Shown piece by piece: positions 8,739-17,849 of a DNA stretch of 64,000 bases. Source of the stretch: Streptomyces sp. SKN60. GTDB lineage: Bacteria > Actinomycetota > Actinomycetes > Streptomycetales > Streptomycetaceae. Made by a program: the position numbers and the translations under genes. The notes beneath the pieces are model-generated. The model ran no database searches. It saw only the letters and a program-made list of their open reading frames with translations, and was not told the DNA's origin. The stretch is taken from positions 1 to 64,000 of the forward strand of contig NZ_JAHTMW010000026.1 in NCBI RefSeq assembly GCF_026236535.1. Direction: 5' to 3'. Positions within the stretch are counted from its first letter, which is position 1; each line of letters begins with the position of its first letter.

Positions 8739-9059
8739 TCAGCTGAAGGGCTTCACTCCCTGGCCAGTGGTGGCCTCGGAGAAGCGGGAAGAGTCACCCT
8801 GAGTGACGGTGACGTGGGCATGCTGGAGGAGCCGGCCGACGGTGGCCAGGGCCTTGGGCATGATCTCGTCGAATCCGGAGGGTTGCTCGAGACCGCGATC
8901 GAGCGTCGTTGATAGGCGGCATCCACCAGGAGGTAGAAGCCTTCGGCAGCGTCCTCGGAGACGGGCAGCAGCCCGATGTCGTCGACGACGATCAGGTCCG
9001 AGCGGACGATCTTGGCGAGGGCTCGGGCGATGGAGTCGTCCGCGCGGCGGCGGACCAGG
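8739..9059 (-). pseudogene. IS21-family istB (helper ATPase) 3' fragment
   Basis: Translation gives DDSIARALAKIVRSDLIVVD DIGLLPVSEDAAEGFYLLVD (Walker B and sensor region of IstB), then AYQRRSIAVSSN. After a frameshift it continues SGFDEIMPKALATVGRLLQH AHVTVTQGDSSRF. The N-terminal half with Walker A is missing. Confidence 0.75.
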
Positions 9060-9227
9060 ACTCGATTCTCGGCTGATCAGTCACAGCCGCATCAGCCAAG
9101 AAGGAGCCCTTTACGCGTGACGTCGCGCCGTTTGCCGTCGAAACTGGTTTGGGCTGGTATGTGGCGGTGAAGGTCGGCACACTGAAGGGCAGTATCACCC
9201 GGCACGCCCCACACGGAGGTGGTGGCC

Positions 9228-9461
9228 ATGGCGAACACCGGCGTGTCCGTTCAGCTGACCCCCGACGGCTACACCGTCACCTGCCCCGGCACCCGCGTCA
9301 CCGGGCACGGCCCCACCGAAACCGATGCGTGGAACGACTTCTGGAACGCGTACCACGCCCAGTGGAAACCCCCCGCCACCCTCACGGCTCCTGACGGCCT
9401 GAACGGCCCGCAGCGCCGACGCAAGATCCTCACCCTGCGCGTCCGCGACCTCTTCGGCTGA
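9228..9461 (+). CDS. Small conserved-type hypothetical protein
   Basis: A 77-aa protein starting MANTGVSVQLTPDGYTVTCP and containing VTGHGPTETDAWNDFWNAYH. A GGAGG sits 8 nt before the ATG at 9228, which decides the start over an upstream one. Short beta-strand-rich N-terminus followed by a helix and a basic end. No family recognised. It is 42 bp upstream of the STAS gene on the same strand, so probably cotranscribed. Confidence 0.6.
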   Translation: MANTGVSVQLTPDGYTVTCPGTRVTGHGPTETDAWNDFWNAYHAQWKPPATLTAPDGLNGPQRRRKILTLRVRDLFG

Positions 9462-9503
9462 CGCAGCTCTCCCACGGCACCACCCCGCGCAGGGAGGCCT
9501 GAG

Positions 9504-10010
9504 ATGAACGCTCATGTCCTCATGATCCAAGACAGCCGCCAGGCCGTCGCGTACGTGACTGGCGAACTCGACATCGCCACCGCACCCCGCATCCGCGAGG
9601 CACTCCTCGATGCCATCCGCCAGCACGAACAGGTCACCGTCGACCTGGACCGGCTCGCATTCTGCGACTGCGCCGGCCTCAGCGCCCTCATCACCGCACA
9701 GAAGACCGCCCGCGCACAAGGCACCACCCTGACCGTTCGCAACATCCCGCACCAACTCACACGGCTGCTGCGCTGCATCCCCCACACCCTGCCCGTAGAA
9801 CCAACCGACCGGCAGTCCAGGGGGCACTTCGGCGACCGACGTGGAAATGATGTTCACAACGAGAACAGCACCACCCGACGGCAAGGCCCTCCGCCGTCGG
9901 CGTCGCCATCGGTCGACGGGAAGGGAACTGGCTGGTTTGCCCTGATGTGGGGTCGGCCAGGGCGAGGGCGTCGAGGAGGTCCTGCCGCGAGGTGTAGGGC
10001 AGCTGGATGA
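9504..10010 (+). CDS. STAS-domain protein (anti-sigma factor antagonist type)
   Basis: Residues 1-105 form a STAS domain: AVAYVTGELDIATAPRIREA, TVDLDRLAFCDCAGLSALIT and LRCIPHTLPV. In SpoIIAA-type antagonists the phosphorylated Ser lies in D-S-S-G-L; here the motif is D-C-A-G-L, so the switch residue is Ala. Such a protein may act constitutively or in a different complex. GGGAGG precedes the ATG by 6 nt. The reading frame continues to 168 codons, but the tail after about residue 110 is Arg/Gly/Pro-rich and lies antisense to remnant coding text, so the original stop seems to have been lost and the tail is probably recent read-through. Confidence 0.7.
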   Translation: MNAHVLMIQDSRQAVAYVTGELDIATAPRIREALLDAIRQHEQVTVDLDRLAFCDCAGLSALITAQKTARAQGTTLTVRNIPHQLTRLLRCIPHTLPVEPTDRQSRGHFGDRRGNDVHNENSTTRRQGPPPSASPSVDGKGTGWFALMWGRPGRGRRGGPAARCRAAG

Positions 10011-10230
10011 CCGGCCGGCCCACCTACTGGATGTCAAATACCAGGAGCTGGGCGGGAGATCTTTACGGGCACGGGCGACGTCGCCCGGTTGGTGGGCGAG
10101 CAGGGTCGCGCTCGTAAGCGGCTGGCCGTCGATGTCGGTGAGTTCGAGACACTACCCGGAAGGTTCGGCCATGACAGTGCCGTCCGCGAGCGGGTACGGA
10201 GGCAGCGCGGGCGCGGCGCTGGCCAGGTCG
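9870..10230 (-). pseudogene. Degenerate remnant of a short unrecognised gene
   Basis: Minus strand: TQAAAQRYFLRDLASAAPAL up to a stop at 10152, then in the same frame LELTDIDGQPLTSATLLAHQ and DVARARKDLPPSSWYLTSSR, then after a frameshift GRPVIQLPYTSRQDLLDALA LADP. This is consistent text interrupted by one stop and one shift. It is antisense to the tail of the STAS frame. Family not identified. Confidence 0.4.
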
Positions 10231-10299
10231 CGCAGGAAGTACCGCTGCGCGGCAGCCTGAGTGAAACCGGCGGCTGTCGGGCGCGTGCGGTGACAGGGC

Positions 10300-10680
10300 G
10301 GTGCCCGGGTGGGCAGGCTGGGGATGCCGGTCGCGGCGGCCGGGCCGGTGCACGCATACAGCTCCCGGTCGCCCAGCCGTGCCCCGGCCAGCGCGATCAG
10401 CGCGGCGATCACCTCGAAAGGCGAGCGCCAGTGCGATCTTCTTCAGCGAGCAGCGCAGGAGGGGGGTGCGTCGCGCGAAATCGCTCGGTGAGCCCGACCA
10501 CCTACTCGGCGAACGTGCGGCAACCTCACTCTGCGGCCGGGCAGCGAAACCGTCGCACTAGCAGTTCGATCACGACCTCCGCCCGGCCTCCGCGAGGTCG
10601 GCAAGGCACTGCCGGTAGCCACCATGGACACGGCCGGACACAGCGCCGCAGTCCGGACACCGCCTCACCCGTCACCGATC
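10300..10680 (-). pseudogene. ISL3-family transposase remnant
   Basis: Pieces in several minus frames resemble the zinc-finger start of ISL3 transposases (Cys-rich GAVSGRVHGGYRQCLADLAE-like text, then VVIELLVRRFRCPA) followed by FARRTPLLRCSLKKIALALA. Multiple stops and shifts; no catalytic region. Moderate confidence because each piece is short. Confidence 0.45.
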
Positions 10681-10882
10681 GCGCCGTGAGGGACCATCCC
10701 GCTGCCATCGGCTCTGACCTCGTCCACCATCACAGACGACAGATGAGGGAACGCCGCGGAGAACGTCGAGAACACGCTGCGCCACACGAACGGCCATCCC
10801 TCCAGCCGGTTGTGACGACATGTCACCGGACACAAAAGGTGGATCAGCGCCGAACTACATGGCCGTTGACAGCCGCCCGGTC

Positions 10883-11764
10883 TCACCGACAGATGTACGG
10901 GAAGGAGGTGGCTTTCGAGACCGGGGTGGGTGTGAGGATCTCGAGGGTGGCGGTGGCAGTCATGGCGCCGTGTCCCCGGAAGGTCCAGCGCAGCACGACA
11001 TCGGTCGTACGGTGGCCGCTCGGCACGCGCTGGGTGAGCGTTCCGGAGTCGGTGCCGTCACTGCGGCGCCAACGATAGGTGACGTCGCCAGGGCCGCCGT
11101 CGGTCTCCAGCGTGCCGGTGATCACGGCGGTGCCGTTGCAGGGCGGGCCGCCGCTGTCGGTCTGGACGGTCACCGCGGTCACGGTGGTCGGCCGGCCGCT
11201 GTGCTGCCAGGCGAGGGCCGCGAGCACTGCAAGCACGATCAGCAGCGGAAGCAGCCACAGCCGCCCACGTTCGCGGCGCGGTGGCTCGGTTGGCGGCGGG
11301 AGGGTGTTCGCGCCGTGCCACACTGCCGAGGCATGCGGTGGGATCCCAGGGCCGGACCGGTGCAGCTCGTCCTGCTGGGCGGGGCTGGGCGGCTCGGGTG
11401 TCGGCCAGGCCTCGGGGTCGAGGAGGGTCGCATCCTCGAAGGTTTGAGGCTGGGGTGTGGCTTCCGGGTGGGACCGTCTGATCGTCTCGGTGTCGGCGGT
11501 TGGTACGGGAGCGGGGGTGGCCACCGGGCGCAGGCGGAGGGTCTCGTCTCTGGGCCCGGCATTTCGTGAGGTCGCCTGTGTCGTGTCCGTCTGATCGCAT
11601 GCTGCTGTCGGGTGAAGGCATGTGGTGCGGTCGGTCAAGCGGTCCCTTGGCGGTACGGGTGCGGATCTCTCCTCGGGATCGGTCGGCTGGCGGAGCCGGA
11701 TGGTGTCCCGCGGCGATGGTTGCGCGGGCCCTGCGGTGTCGCCGTTGGGATGTCGGTTGTTCAT
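10883..11764 (-). CDS. Single-pass membrane protein with Pro-rich cytoplasmic region and Ig-like exterior domain
   Basis: A 293-aa protein. Residues 1-165 are hydrophilic and rich in Pro, Thr and Arg. One membrane segment, LWLLPLLIVLAVLAALAW, follows a basic RRERGR stretch, so the N-terminus should be inside. The outer part (about 190-285) reads TAVTVQTDSGGPPCNGTAVI, TYRWRRSDGTDSG and VVLRWTFRGHGAMTATATLE, a beta-sandwich pattern similar to the exterior domain of the adjacent kinase. The ATG at 11764 lies 13 nt after the kinase stop; a GTG at 11794 overlapping the kinase end is the alternative. The Thr-rich cytoplasmic part could be a kinase substrate (inference from operon position). Confidence 0.65.
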   Translation of the reverse strand: MNNRHPNGDTAGPAQPSPRDTIRLRQPTDPEERSAPVPPRDRLTDRTTCLHPTAACDQTDTTQATSRNAGPRDETLRLRPVATPAPVPTADTETIRRSHPEATPQPQTFEDATLLDPEAWPTPEPPSPAQQDELHRSGPGIPPHASAVWHGANTLPPPTEPPRRERGRLWLLPLLIVLAVLAALAWQHSGRPTTVTAVTVQTDSGGPPCNGTAVITGTLETDGGPGDVTYRWRRSDGTDSGTLTQRVPSGHRTTDVVLRWTFRGHGAMTATATLEILTPTPVSKATSFPYICR

Positions 11765-11777
11765 CGTGCGGTTCCGG

Positions 11778-13483
11778 TCACCGAGGCGGGTCACATGTGA
11801 AGGAAAAAACGCTACTGGTGCTGTTCTGCCCGCGTGCCGCGGATGGGGAAGTGGCTGCCCGGGCGGTCAGCATTTCGGCGGAGTCGAACGGCTGGGAGAA
11901 ACTGAATGGCACACTCGTCTGGTTTTCCGGGAGGACCAGCTGCTTCACGCCGACCTGACGGCCCATCTCGTCGGTCCAGATCACGGTCAGCGTGCCTGCG
12001 GCGGCTCCGTTAGTGGTCACCGAACCCTCGGCCTGCGAGGCGTAGCGGCCGTCGCAGGCCACCGTCATCGAGATCGCGTCCACTCGTAGCGGAGCCTGTG
12101 AGGTGCCGGGCGGTTGGGAGGACGTGGCAGGTGCTGCCGTGGCTGGAGCGGGCTTGGCCGTGACGCTCGCGCTCGGCTGCGGCGTGCCAATCGTCGCCGA
12201 CCCTGATGTGGGCGGCACTGATGTGGGCGGCACCGGGACGGACGCCGAAGCAGCTGGTGAAGCTGAGATCGAGGGCGTCCTTGTCTGCGACGCGCCCACT
12301 GCGCCGGTCGGACCGACATCGGGAATGGGCCAATGGCTGGTCGTCGGCCGTGGCCCGGCGTCCCCGGCGGTGCCGGTCGCCTTATCTGCCCCGGCCATCG
12401 AGAGCCCTGCCAGGACGCCGCCGAGCAGCACCACGCCGGCGGCCGCGGCCCCGATCCCCTTCGCCTGCGGCGTGAACCGCGGTCCACGCCCGGCCGGAAC
12501 CGAAGGACCGCCTGATCCGCCCGGCCCTCCGAGCTCGGTCGTGGCCAGCGAGGTGGCGCCGGAAGCCTGCCCGCTCCCGGAAGGTAGCAGCAGCGGCAGC
12601 AGTGCCACCAGGGCGGCAAGCTGGCCCTTCCCGCGTTCCTCCCAGTCCGGACCATAGGTCGCGCCGGCCACCGCTTCGAGCTCGGCGACCAGCGCGGCCG
12701 CGTCCGCGGGCCGCTGCTGCGGCGTCTTCGCCAGTCCGGAACGGATCAGCGGCCGCAAGGCCTCGGGCGCCAGGTTTTCGGGGATGGCCGCCTCGGTGTG
12801 CGCGACGGCCAGTTCCACCAGCGTCGTTCCAGCATACGGTCTCGCAGCGGTCAGGCACTCAAAGAAGGTCGCCGTCGCGGCGTACACATCGCCAGCCGGA
12901 GAAGCTGGCTCCCCGGCCCACTGCTCAGGAGCCATGTAGGCGGGAGTGCCAGCGATATCGCCGCTCTCGCCGGCGCGTACCGCGATGCCGAAGTCGACCA
13001 GTTTGGACGTACCGTCAGTGGTCACCAACACGTTGCCGGGTTTGTAGTCCCGGTGAACCACGCCCACCGCGTGGGCGGCTGCCAAACCGAGCAGCGAGCC
13101 TTGAGCACGGTCAGCGCCGCCTCGGGCGCGGTGGCCCCCTCGGCGTGGAGCAGATCGCGCAGCGAGAGCCCCTCCACCAGCTCCATCACTATGGCCGCGC
13201 CGCGCGGTCCCTCGACGTACTCATGGAGCCTGGTGACATGCGGCGAATCCAACGCGCCGAGCAGTTCGGCCTCGGCACGCATGCGCCCGTGATCGGCCGT
13301 CTTGGTCTCACCGTTCATGTATTTGATGGCCACCGGTATGCCGGTGGCATCGTGCCGGGCGAGAACAACACGACCCGTGGCACCGGTACCCAGTTCGCGG
13401 CCGTGCGTGTAGCCAGGGAGCTCCCAATCGTCCCCCTGCGGCATCCCGCCGACCTGCACAGGCGGCCCGCTGTGGCCTTCCAT
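11778..13483 (-). pseudogene. Membrane Ser/Thr protein kinase (PknB type) with a single-base frameshift
   Basis: The first frame (13483 to about 13095) has the glycine loop GRELGTGATGRVVLARHD, the ATP-binding Lys in VAIKYMNG, and helix C. The second frame (to 11778) has the catalytic loop VVHRDYKPGN, DFG (LVDFGIAVRAG), APE (AYMAPEQW), a membrane segment AAAAGVVLLGGVLAGLS, a Pro/Ser/Thr-rich spacer and a C-terminal beta domain with two Cys. The join falls in LTVLK|GSLLGLAAAHA, where two G at 13099-13100 should be three: one missing base. Every catalytic motif is otherwise intact, so this is a very recent mutation or a sequencing error. GGGGG precedes the ATG at 13483. The membrane partner gene follows directly. 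Confidence 0.8.
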
Positions 13484-13768
13484 TCATTACCCCCTGATCT
13501 ATCAGCACGCATGCCGAACCGGCATAGGTCATCTGACGCATCGCACCTACGAGTCGGCCGGCCGTATCGCTCAAGGCACCCTGAACGCGGCACACCGCCA
13601 TGGGCTCGAACCTGGGCTGTCGATCAAGAGCCAGCCGCTCTTGTGCTGACTGAGTCCGACACCCCAGCGACCATAGCTCGCTTTCGTTCCCGGCCAATGC
13701 GATCGGCGCCGGATACCTTCCAATACATGGCAATCGCCGGAACTGCCAGTGCCAATGGGCCGGGAAGT
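13484..13768. other. Kinase upstream region without a gene
   Basis: About 285 bp with no convincing reading frame. Frames open here are low-complexity or antisense-like. The TGAGTA palindrome at 13769 marks its far end. Confidence 0.45.
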
Positions 13769-13785
13769 TGAGTAGCTGCAACTCA
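13769..13785. promoter_or_regulatory. TGAGTA-N5-TACTCA palindrome
   Basis: TGAGTA-GCTGC-AACTCA, one half-site mismatch, about 286 bp upstream of the Ser/Thr kinase start (minus strand). Confidence 0.45.
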
Positions 13786-13839
13786 CCCGGGCAACACGTC
13801 TGGGGACGTCAAAGCAACGGCAGATCTTGGCTGTTGAGG

Positions 13840-14065
13840 TGTCAGGTGTTGCTCGAGGTCAGGCGGCGCTTGAAAGCGACCTGGAAGGCGTTCAGGGGTG
13901 CCTTCCAGGGCATGGTCCACCGCTTGCCGCCCTTCATCAGTGCCGTGTCAATGCTCTTGAGGCGACAGCCTCGTTGGAGAGGCGTCCGCGGGCTCGGACA
14001 GCCTTGCGGAAGCGGGCGTTGAAGATCTCGATCGCGTTCGTGCTACAGATGGCCTTACGTAGATG
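13840..14065 (-). pseudogene. IS256-family (mutator) transposase C-terminal remnant
   Basis: Minus-strand translation gives KAICSTNAIEIFNARFRKAV RARGRLSNEAVA, then after a shift ALMKGGKRWTMPWKAPLNAF QVAFKRRL. This is the typical end of IS256-family transposases, with an internal deletion. Confidence 0.65.
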
Positions 14066-14224
14066 TCGACGAAGAGGAGGGGCACGAGCGGCCCAGGCAT
14101 CCGGCACCTCGACGACCTACTGAAGCCCCTGGCTGAGGCGTGGCGAGGGGCGGCTCCCGGGTCCACTACGTCAAAGTGTCTCCGGTTCGGCCAAGTTGAA
14201 AAGGCTCACCGACCTACCGGGATG

Positions 14225-14494
14225 TCAACAACTGGCATCGTGAGCACTCGTTTCCCGACCCGGTGATGGCTCCAACGCCAGCTTGTGGCCCAAGTCCATC
14301 CAGTAGACCGGAAAGTCCAGCACGGAACCACGACTGACCCACTTCGGCCCATCGCCTTCGAGGGCAAGTAGATGGAGAACCGCGTCGACAAATCGTGACC
14401 AGCTTCCGCCCTTCATCAAGTGACACGTCCGCAAGGTCACCTCATCCGTCCTGACCGTCAGCTGCTCCACCCCGGGGTGCGTTGCGGATACCAA
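14225..14494 (-). CDS. Short hypothetical protein, possibly a gene fragment
   Basis: An 89-aa frame opening with TTG. It contains GVEQLTVRTDEVTLRTCHLM, SWSRFVDAVLHLLALEGDGP and VLDFPVYWMDLGHKLALE. The mix of hydrophobic and acidic residues is protein-like and unlike the neighbouring antisense frames. There is no clear ribosome binding site and an in-frame stop lies just upstream, so it may be a 5'-truncated fragment. Not recognised. Confidence 0.35.
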   Translation of the reverse strand: MVSATHPGVEQLTVRTDEVTLRTCHLMKGGSWSRFVDAVLHLLALEGDGPKWVSRGSVLDFPVYWMDLGHKLALEPSPGRETSAHDASC

Positions 14495-14530
14495 CGACGC
14501 TCACCGCTCAACTTCGAGGACTCGCCCCCG

Positions 14531-14571
14531 AAGAAAAACGGGCACCCCCTCAACCCTGCGGGCTGAGGGGG
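14531..14571 (-). terminator. Rho-independent terminator for the secreted-protein gene
   Basis: The stem CCCCCTCA/TGAGGGGG (14545-14552 with 14564-14571) has an inner CCC/GGG pair and a TGC loop. On the minus strand the stem is followed after a few bases by a run of five T. It lies downstream of the secreted-protein gene ending at 14706. Confidence 0.65.
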
Positions 14572-14587
14572 AACCTCTCTATCTCAG

Positions 14588-14670
14588 TCTAAAGTGGCGG
14601 AAGGAGTTTGACCTTGAGAAAATCGACTCCGTGATTCGGCTGAGCCTCGAGGCCATGCCACCACTTTAGA
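14588..14670. repeat. 83-bp element with imperfect 19-bp inverted ends (MITE-like)
   Basis: TCTAAAGTGG at 14588 is mirrored by CCACTTTAGA at 14661-14670; the match extends inward to about 16 of 19 positions. The 45-bp interior has no reading frame. Size and structure fit a miniature inverted-repeat element inserted between the secreted-protein gene and its terminator. No clear target duplication is visible, so a structured RNA leader or trailer is an alternative. Confidence 0.4.
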
Positions 14671-14705
14671 ACCAACAATTCCTGACCGATTAGAACCTGC
14701 GTGTC

Positions 14706-15245
14706 CTACTTGGCGTTGACGGTGAAGCTGACCTGAGCGAAGTCACGGGCGCTGGTAGGAGTACCGAAGTCGTATTCATCCGAGGAGTTGACGACGGTGT
14801 AATTAAAGGGAGTACCCGACGTAGACACCACCTTGTCGTTCGCTCCACCGAACCCGTCCCAGTCGGTCGTGCTGCAGCTGGCCCCCTCGAACAGGCTTGA
14901 GCGGGCCTGGGCGAACACCCGAGGCACCTGAACCCCGTTCTCCAGGTTGTTTCGATACGAGGCATCGATGACAGTGACAACCCTGACCTCGTCCACACAG
15001 CGGGTGACAACCCATTCGGTGCTGGTGCCGAACTGGAGGGTTCTGGCACCGAGCGCGACGCTGAACGACTGCTCGTCGTCCGGGTCGGGGCTGTCCTCAT
15101 CAGAGATGAAGATGTTCATGCTGCCGCCCACGACCTTGGCGGGCGGGGTGGTGGCCGCGTGGGCAGCAGTGACAGGAACGGCCAGGACAGCAGCAGTGGT
15201 GGCGGCCAGTGTGGCCATGGGAACCAGGCGGCGGCGAACAGACAT
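14706..15245 (-). CDS. Secreted protein of unknown function
   Basis: A 179-aa protein with a Sec-type signal peptide: basic SVRRRL, hydrophobic ATLAATTAAVLAVPVTA, cleavage around AHA-A. The mature part is about 150 aa, acidic early (ISDEDSPDPDDEQ), beta-rich, with two Cys (TRCVDE and GASCSTTD) that could form a disulfide. It ends in ARDFAQVSFTVNAK. The ATG at 15245 was chosen over upstream in-frame starts because a GGAG lies 8 nt before it and it begins the signal peptide. A half-conserved TGAGTA palindrome lies 69 bp upstream. Family not recognised. Confidence 0.75.
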   Translation of the reverse strand: MSVRRRLVPMATLAATTAAVLAVPVTAAHAATTPPAKVVGGSMNIFISDEDSPDPDDEQSFSVALGARTLQFGTSTEWVVTRCVDEVRVVTVIDASYRNNLENGVQVPRVFAQARSSLFEGASCSTTDWDGFGGANDKVVSTSGTPFNYTVVNSSDEYDFGTPTSARDFAQVSFTVNAK

Positions 15246-15314
15246 TTCCAAACTCCGATCTTTGCACTGCGGTGTGCTCTTGACCGAAGAAACGAACACC
15301 CCCGACATGAAGGC

Positions 15315-15331
15315 CAGGTAATCACTACTCA
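15315..15331. promoter_or_regulatory. TGAGTA palindrome, one good half-site
   Basis: On the minus strand TGAGTA-GTGAT-TACCTG, 69 bp upstream of the secreted-protein gene. The second half-site is weak, so this is only a possible member of the motif set. Confidence 0.3.
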
Positions 15332-15344
15332 TCATCGGCTCCCC

Positions 15345-16304
15345 TCCGCGTAAGCGGCGCAAGAGCACCTCTCGCAGGGTGCTATTCACCGTTGCCCCCC
15401 ACCTCACCATCTCCCCACCACCGCTGGGTTAAGTAATCGATCCTTCACCCGGCGTATTGATCTTGAGCTCCACCGGTCCCGAGGCCCCGGCCTCCTCGAA
15501 GATCCCCCAAGGCGCACTCCAGGCCGCTGCGGCACGTCTGGAGGTTCGGCACGCGCCTGCCCAACAGGCCTGTCATCCCCTGCGGCGCCGGCCAAGCGTG
15601 AACCGAAGGAGACTCGGTACGCCCAGGAGCTGCTGGACGTCAGCCACGAGAGGTAGGGCTGCCGAGCACCCCGGACAGCACGCGCCCATCCGCAGGGCCT
15701 TCTGGACCGAGGACCTTCCTGGAGGTCCAGCCATGCTCGTCGAGATAGGCAGCTCCTACTCAGGCCACGGTTGAGCTGCATCAAGCATGAGACAAAAGGC
15801 ACGGGGAGCATTCACCTAGGGACCCCAGCCGATTGCCTTGTCCGAAACCAACGGACGTGGTTGTGATGAATATGAAGAGATCGGTGCATCTCATAAGCCC
15901 AGCAGGTACAGCACCTGGGGAAGAGCCCTGGCTCACCCAGGTCGAGTCGCGGGGGATGATCTACTGCGGTACACGCGGCAGATGGCGTAGTACCGTGAGG
16001 TGATCGAGCGCACTGTGCGAGTGCCCCACGCAAAGCGGCTGAGTCTCGACTTTCCGTGCGGCCGTGCGGCGCGGCATCGGCTTTGCAGCCCCCAGTGACA
16101 ATATTGCTGTCACCCCTGGCATCCGGGCCTAGTCTCCGACCGAAACGGGTCCACTTCCCCCGGTGGGGCCCACCTCGCAGTGCTGCAGAGCATCCTCGGT
16201 TCCGATAGAGCCTCCCATCCGCGGGAAGCCAGCCGATGGTCTACGCACCGATGCCTCCCGCGCGCCGGCATGCTTCAGGCCGACCCTACAAAAGATGCCT
16301 TAGA
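15345..16304. other. About 960 bp without a supportable gene
   Basis: Several open frames exist on both strands but all are Arg/Pro/Gly-rich without a ribosome binding site or recognisable domain. No IS ends were seen. It may be decayed sequence. Confidence 0.45.
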
Positions 16305-16321
16305 TGAGTAGGGACGACTCA
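16305..16321. promoter_or_regulatory. TGAGTA-N5-TACTCA palindrome
   Basis: TGAGTA-GGGAC-GACTCA, one half-site mismatch, 86 bp upstream of the second WhiB-like gene, almost the same distance as at the first WhiB-like gene. Confidence 0.55.
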
Positions 16322-16407
16322 TGCCGCCCGAAGGTGAAGCGCCGGAACCTTGACTCCTACCGCCCTCAAGAGCGAGGTCGCGGGATGACTCAACGGAGGA
16401 GTTGAGG

Positions 16408-16710
16408 ATGGGCAAGGGATGGCAAGAGAAGGCCGCTTGTGCGGCTCCTGGTGTTGATCCAGACACGTTCTTCGCCTCAGTGGAAGGACACGCCCCGCGC
16501 GGTTGGGAAAAGGAGGCGAAAATGGTCTGCGCAAAGTGTCAGGTAGTTCGCGAGTGCATGAATTTGGCACTTGAACATGCCATTTCCGATGGAGTCTGGG
16601 GAGGACTGACGGGCTGGGAGCGATATTCGATGGGTGGTGCCCGTCCGCGGAGCGGTAAATCCGCCAAGCGTGAGGCCACGGCTCTGAGAGAGAAGGCCAG
16701 CGACTCATGA
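16408..16710 (+). CDS. WhiB-like (Wbl) transcription factor
   Basis: A 100-aa protein, essentially one WhiB domain. Cys ligands are in KAACAAPGVDPDTFF and MVCAKCQVVREC; the turn motif is GVWGGLTGWERYS and the basic tail is PRSGKSAKREA. It should bind a [4Fe-4S] cluster and act with a sigma factor. GGAGGA ends 7 nt before the ATG at 16408, which decides against a TTG two codons upstream. It stands alone, with IS debris downstream. The domain resembles that of the fusion at 7645-8319, but the two are not close copies. Confidence 0.9.
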   Translation: MGKGWQEKAACAAPGVDPDTFFASVEGHAPRGWEKEAKMVCAKCQVVRECMNLALEHAISDGVWGGLTGWERYSMGGARPRSGKSAKREATALREKASDS

Positions 16711-16879
16711 AACGACCCTGTCGACAGCTATCCTCTGAATCGATCGCAGCAATCCGGGGTCTTCAACCGGCCACAGCAGTCATGCTCGACAAGCTGGACT
16801 GATCGAGAGCATGCGTGGGCCCGGCTCTCACATCCGTCCGCATGCCGTCATCGGTCTCACTGAACCTTCCTCATCCTGT

Positions 16880-17200
16880 GCGGGTGGGTGAAAGTCGCCA
16901 GCCGCACCTGGGGCGAAAAGGGGAAGACACCTGTCGTGCGGCGGAGCGGGAACCGGTTCTCGGTGAACGCGATGTCGGCGATCAGCGCCAAGGGCCGGAT
17001 GCACTTCACGGTCTTCACCGAGAGCTTCACCGCCAAGGTGATGTGCCGTTTCCTGGACCGGCTGGCCGGCCGCTTCGACCGCAAGGGGTTCATCTCGTGG
17101 TCGACGGCCACTCCGCCCACCCCGACGCCGTCGAGCTGCACTTCCCGCGCCCCCGTACTCGCCCGAGCTCAACCCCTAAGAACTGGTCAACGCCGACCTC
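16880..17200 (+). pseudogene. IS630-family transposase remnant
   Basis: Plus-strand text: TWGEKGKTPVVRRSGNRFSV, AMSAISAKGRMHFTVFTESF, VMCRFLDRLAGRFDRKG, then in another frame VDGHSAHPDAVELHFPR and LNP-stop-ELVNADL. This is the central and C-terminal DDE part of IS630 transposases with frameshifts and a stop. Confidence 0.7.
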
Positions 17201-17219
17201 GATCCAGCGGGGAGTACCT

Positions 17220-17790
17220 GCCCCCAGGAACTGAGCTTGGGCCCGGGATGACCTGCTGGCGGCGTCTGGCCGCGTGGAACGAGACCGGTGTATGGAACCA
17301 GCTGCACCTGGTGCTGCTGAAGAAGCTGCGGGTCGAGAAGAAGACTGGACTGGTCGCGGGCGGTGATCGACTCCTCCCACGTCAGGGCCACGCGACGGGG
17401 CCCAAGAGTGGTCCCAGCCCAGCCGACTGCGCATGGCGCCGGTCACCGGTCTGCTCAGCCGGCCACGCCGGCGGCCCGACATACTTCTGGCCGACCGCAG
17501 CTACGACAAGGACCGCCGCCTGGTCTGGGCAACCGGCGTCAAACCGCTGATCGCCCCCCCTCCCGCGGCGGGCCGCACGGCTCCGGCCTCTCGGCATCCA
17601 CCGCTGTGCCGTGGAACGGACCATCGCCTGGCTCCACGGCTTCCGCCGGCTCCGCATCCACTGGGAACGACGCGACGATACCCACGAAGCCTTCCTAAGC
17701 CTCGCTACCTGCCTGATCACTCGCCGTCACAGCGAAACGCCTTCGTTAGGACCTCTCATTCCCCCGAGATCGTGCACCCCGGCCCGCCTA
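17220..17790 (+). pseudogene. IS5-family transposase remnant
   Basis: Plus-strand pieces: GVWNQLHLVLLKKLRVEKK, VIDSSHVRATRRGP (first DDE Asp), RPDILLADRSYDKD, then VERTIAWLHGFRRLRIHWERR and HEAFLSLATCLITRR. The order matches a full IS5-type transposase, but at least three frameshifts and an internal deletion make it inactive. Confidence 0.7.
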
Positions 17791-17849
17791 CGTTCGCAAT
17801 ATCGCAGCCACCACTTGGCACTCCTTTGACGAGACCTTGGACGTCCTCG

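Noticed and set aside
13308..13781. A 157-codon minus-strand frame starting upstream of the kinase
   Set aside because: Its 3' half is out of frame with the kinase and the 5' half has no recognisable features or ribosome binding site.
15404..16033. Minus-strand frames between the secreted protein and the second WhiB-like gene
   Set aside because: Arg/Ser/Gly-rich composition without motifs, and broken in all frames when compared with transposase families seen elsewhere in the window.
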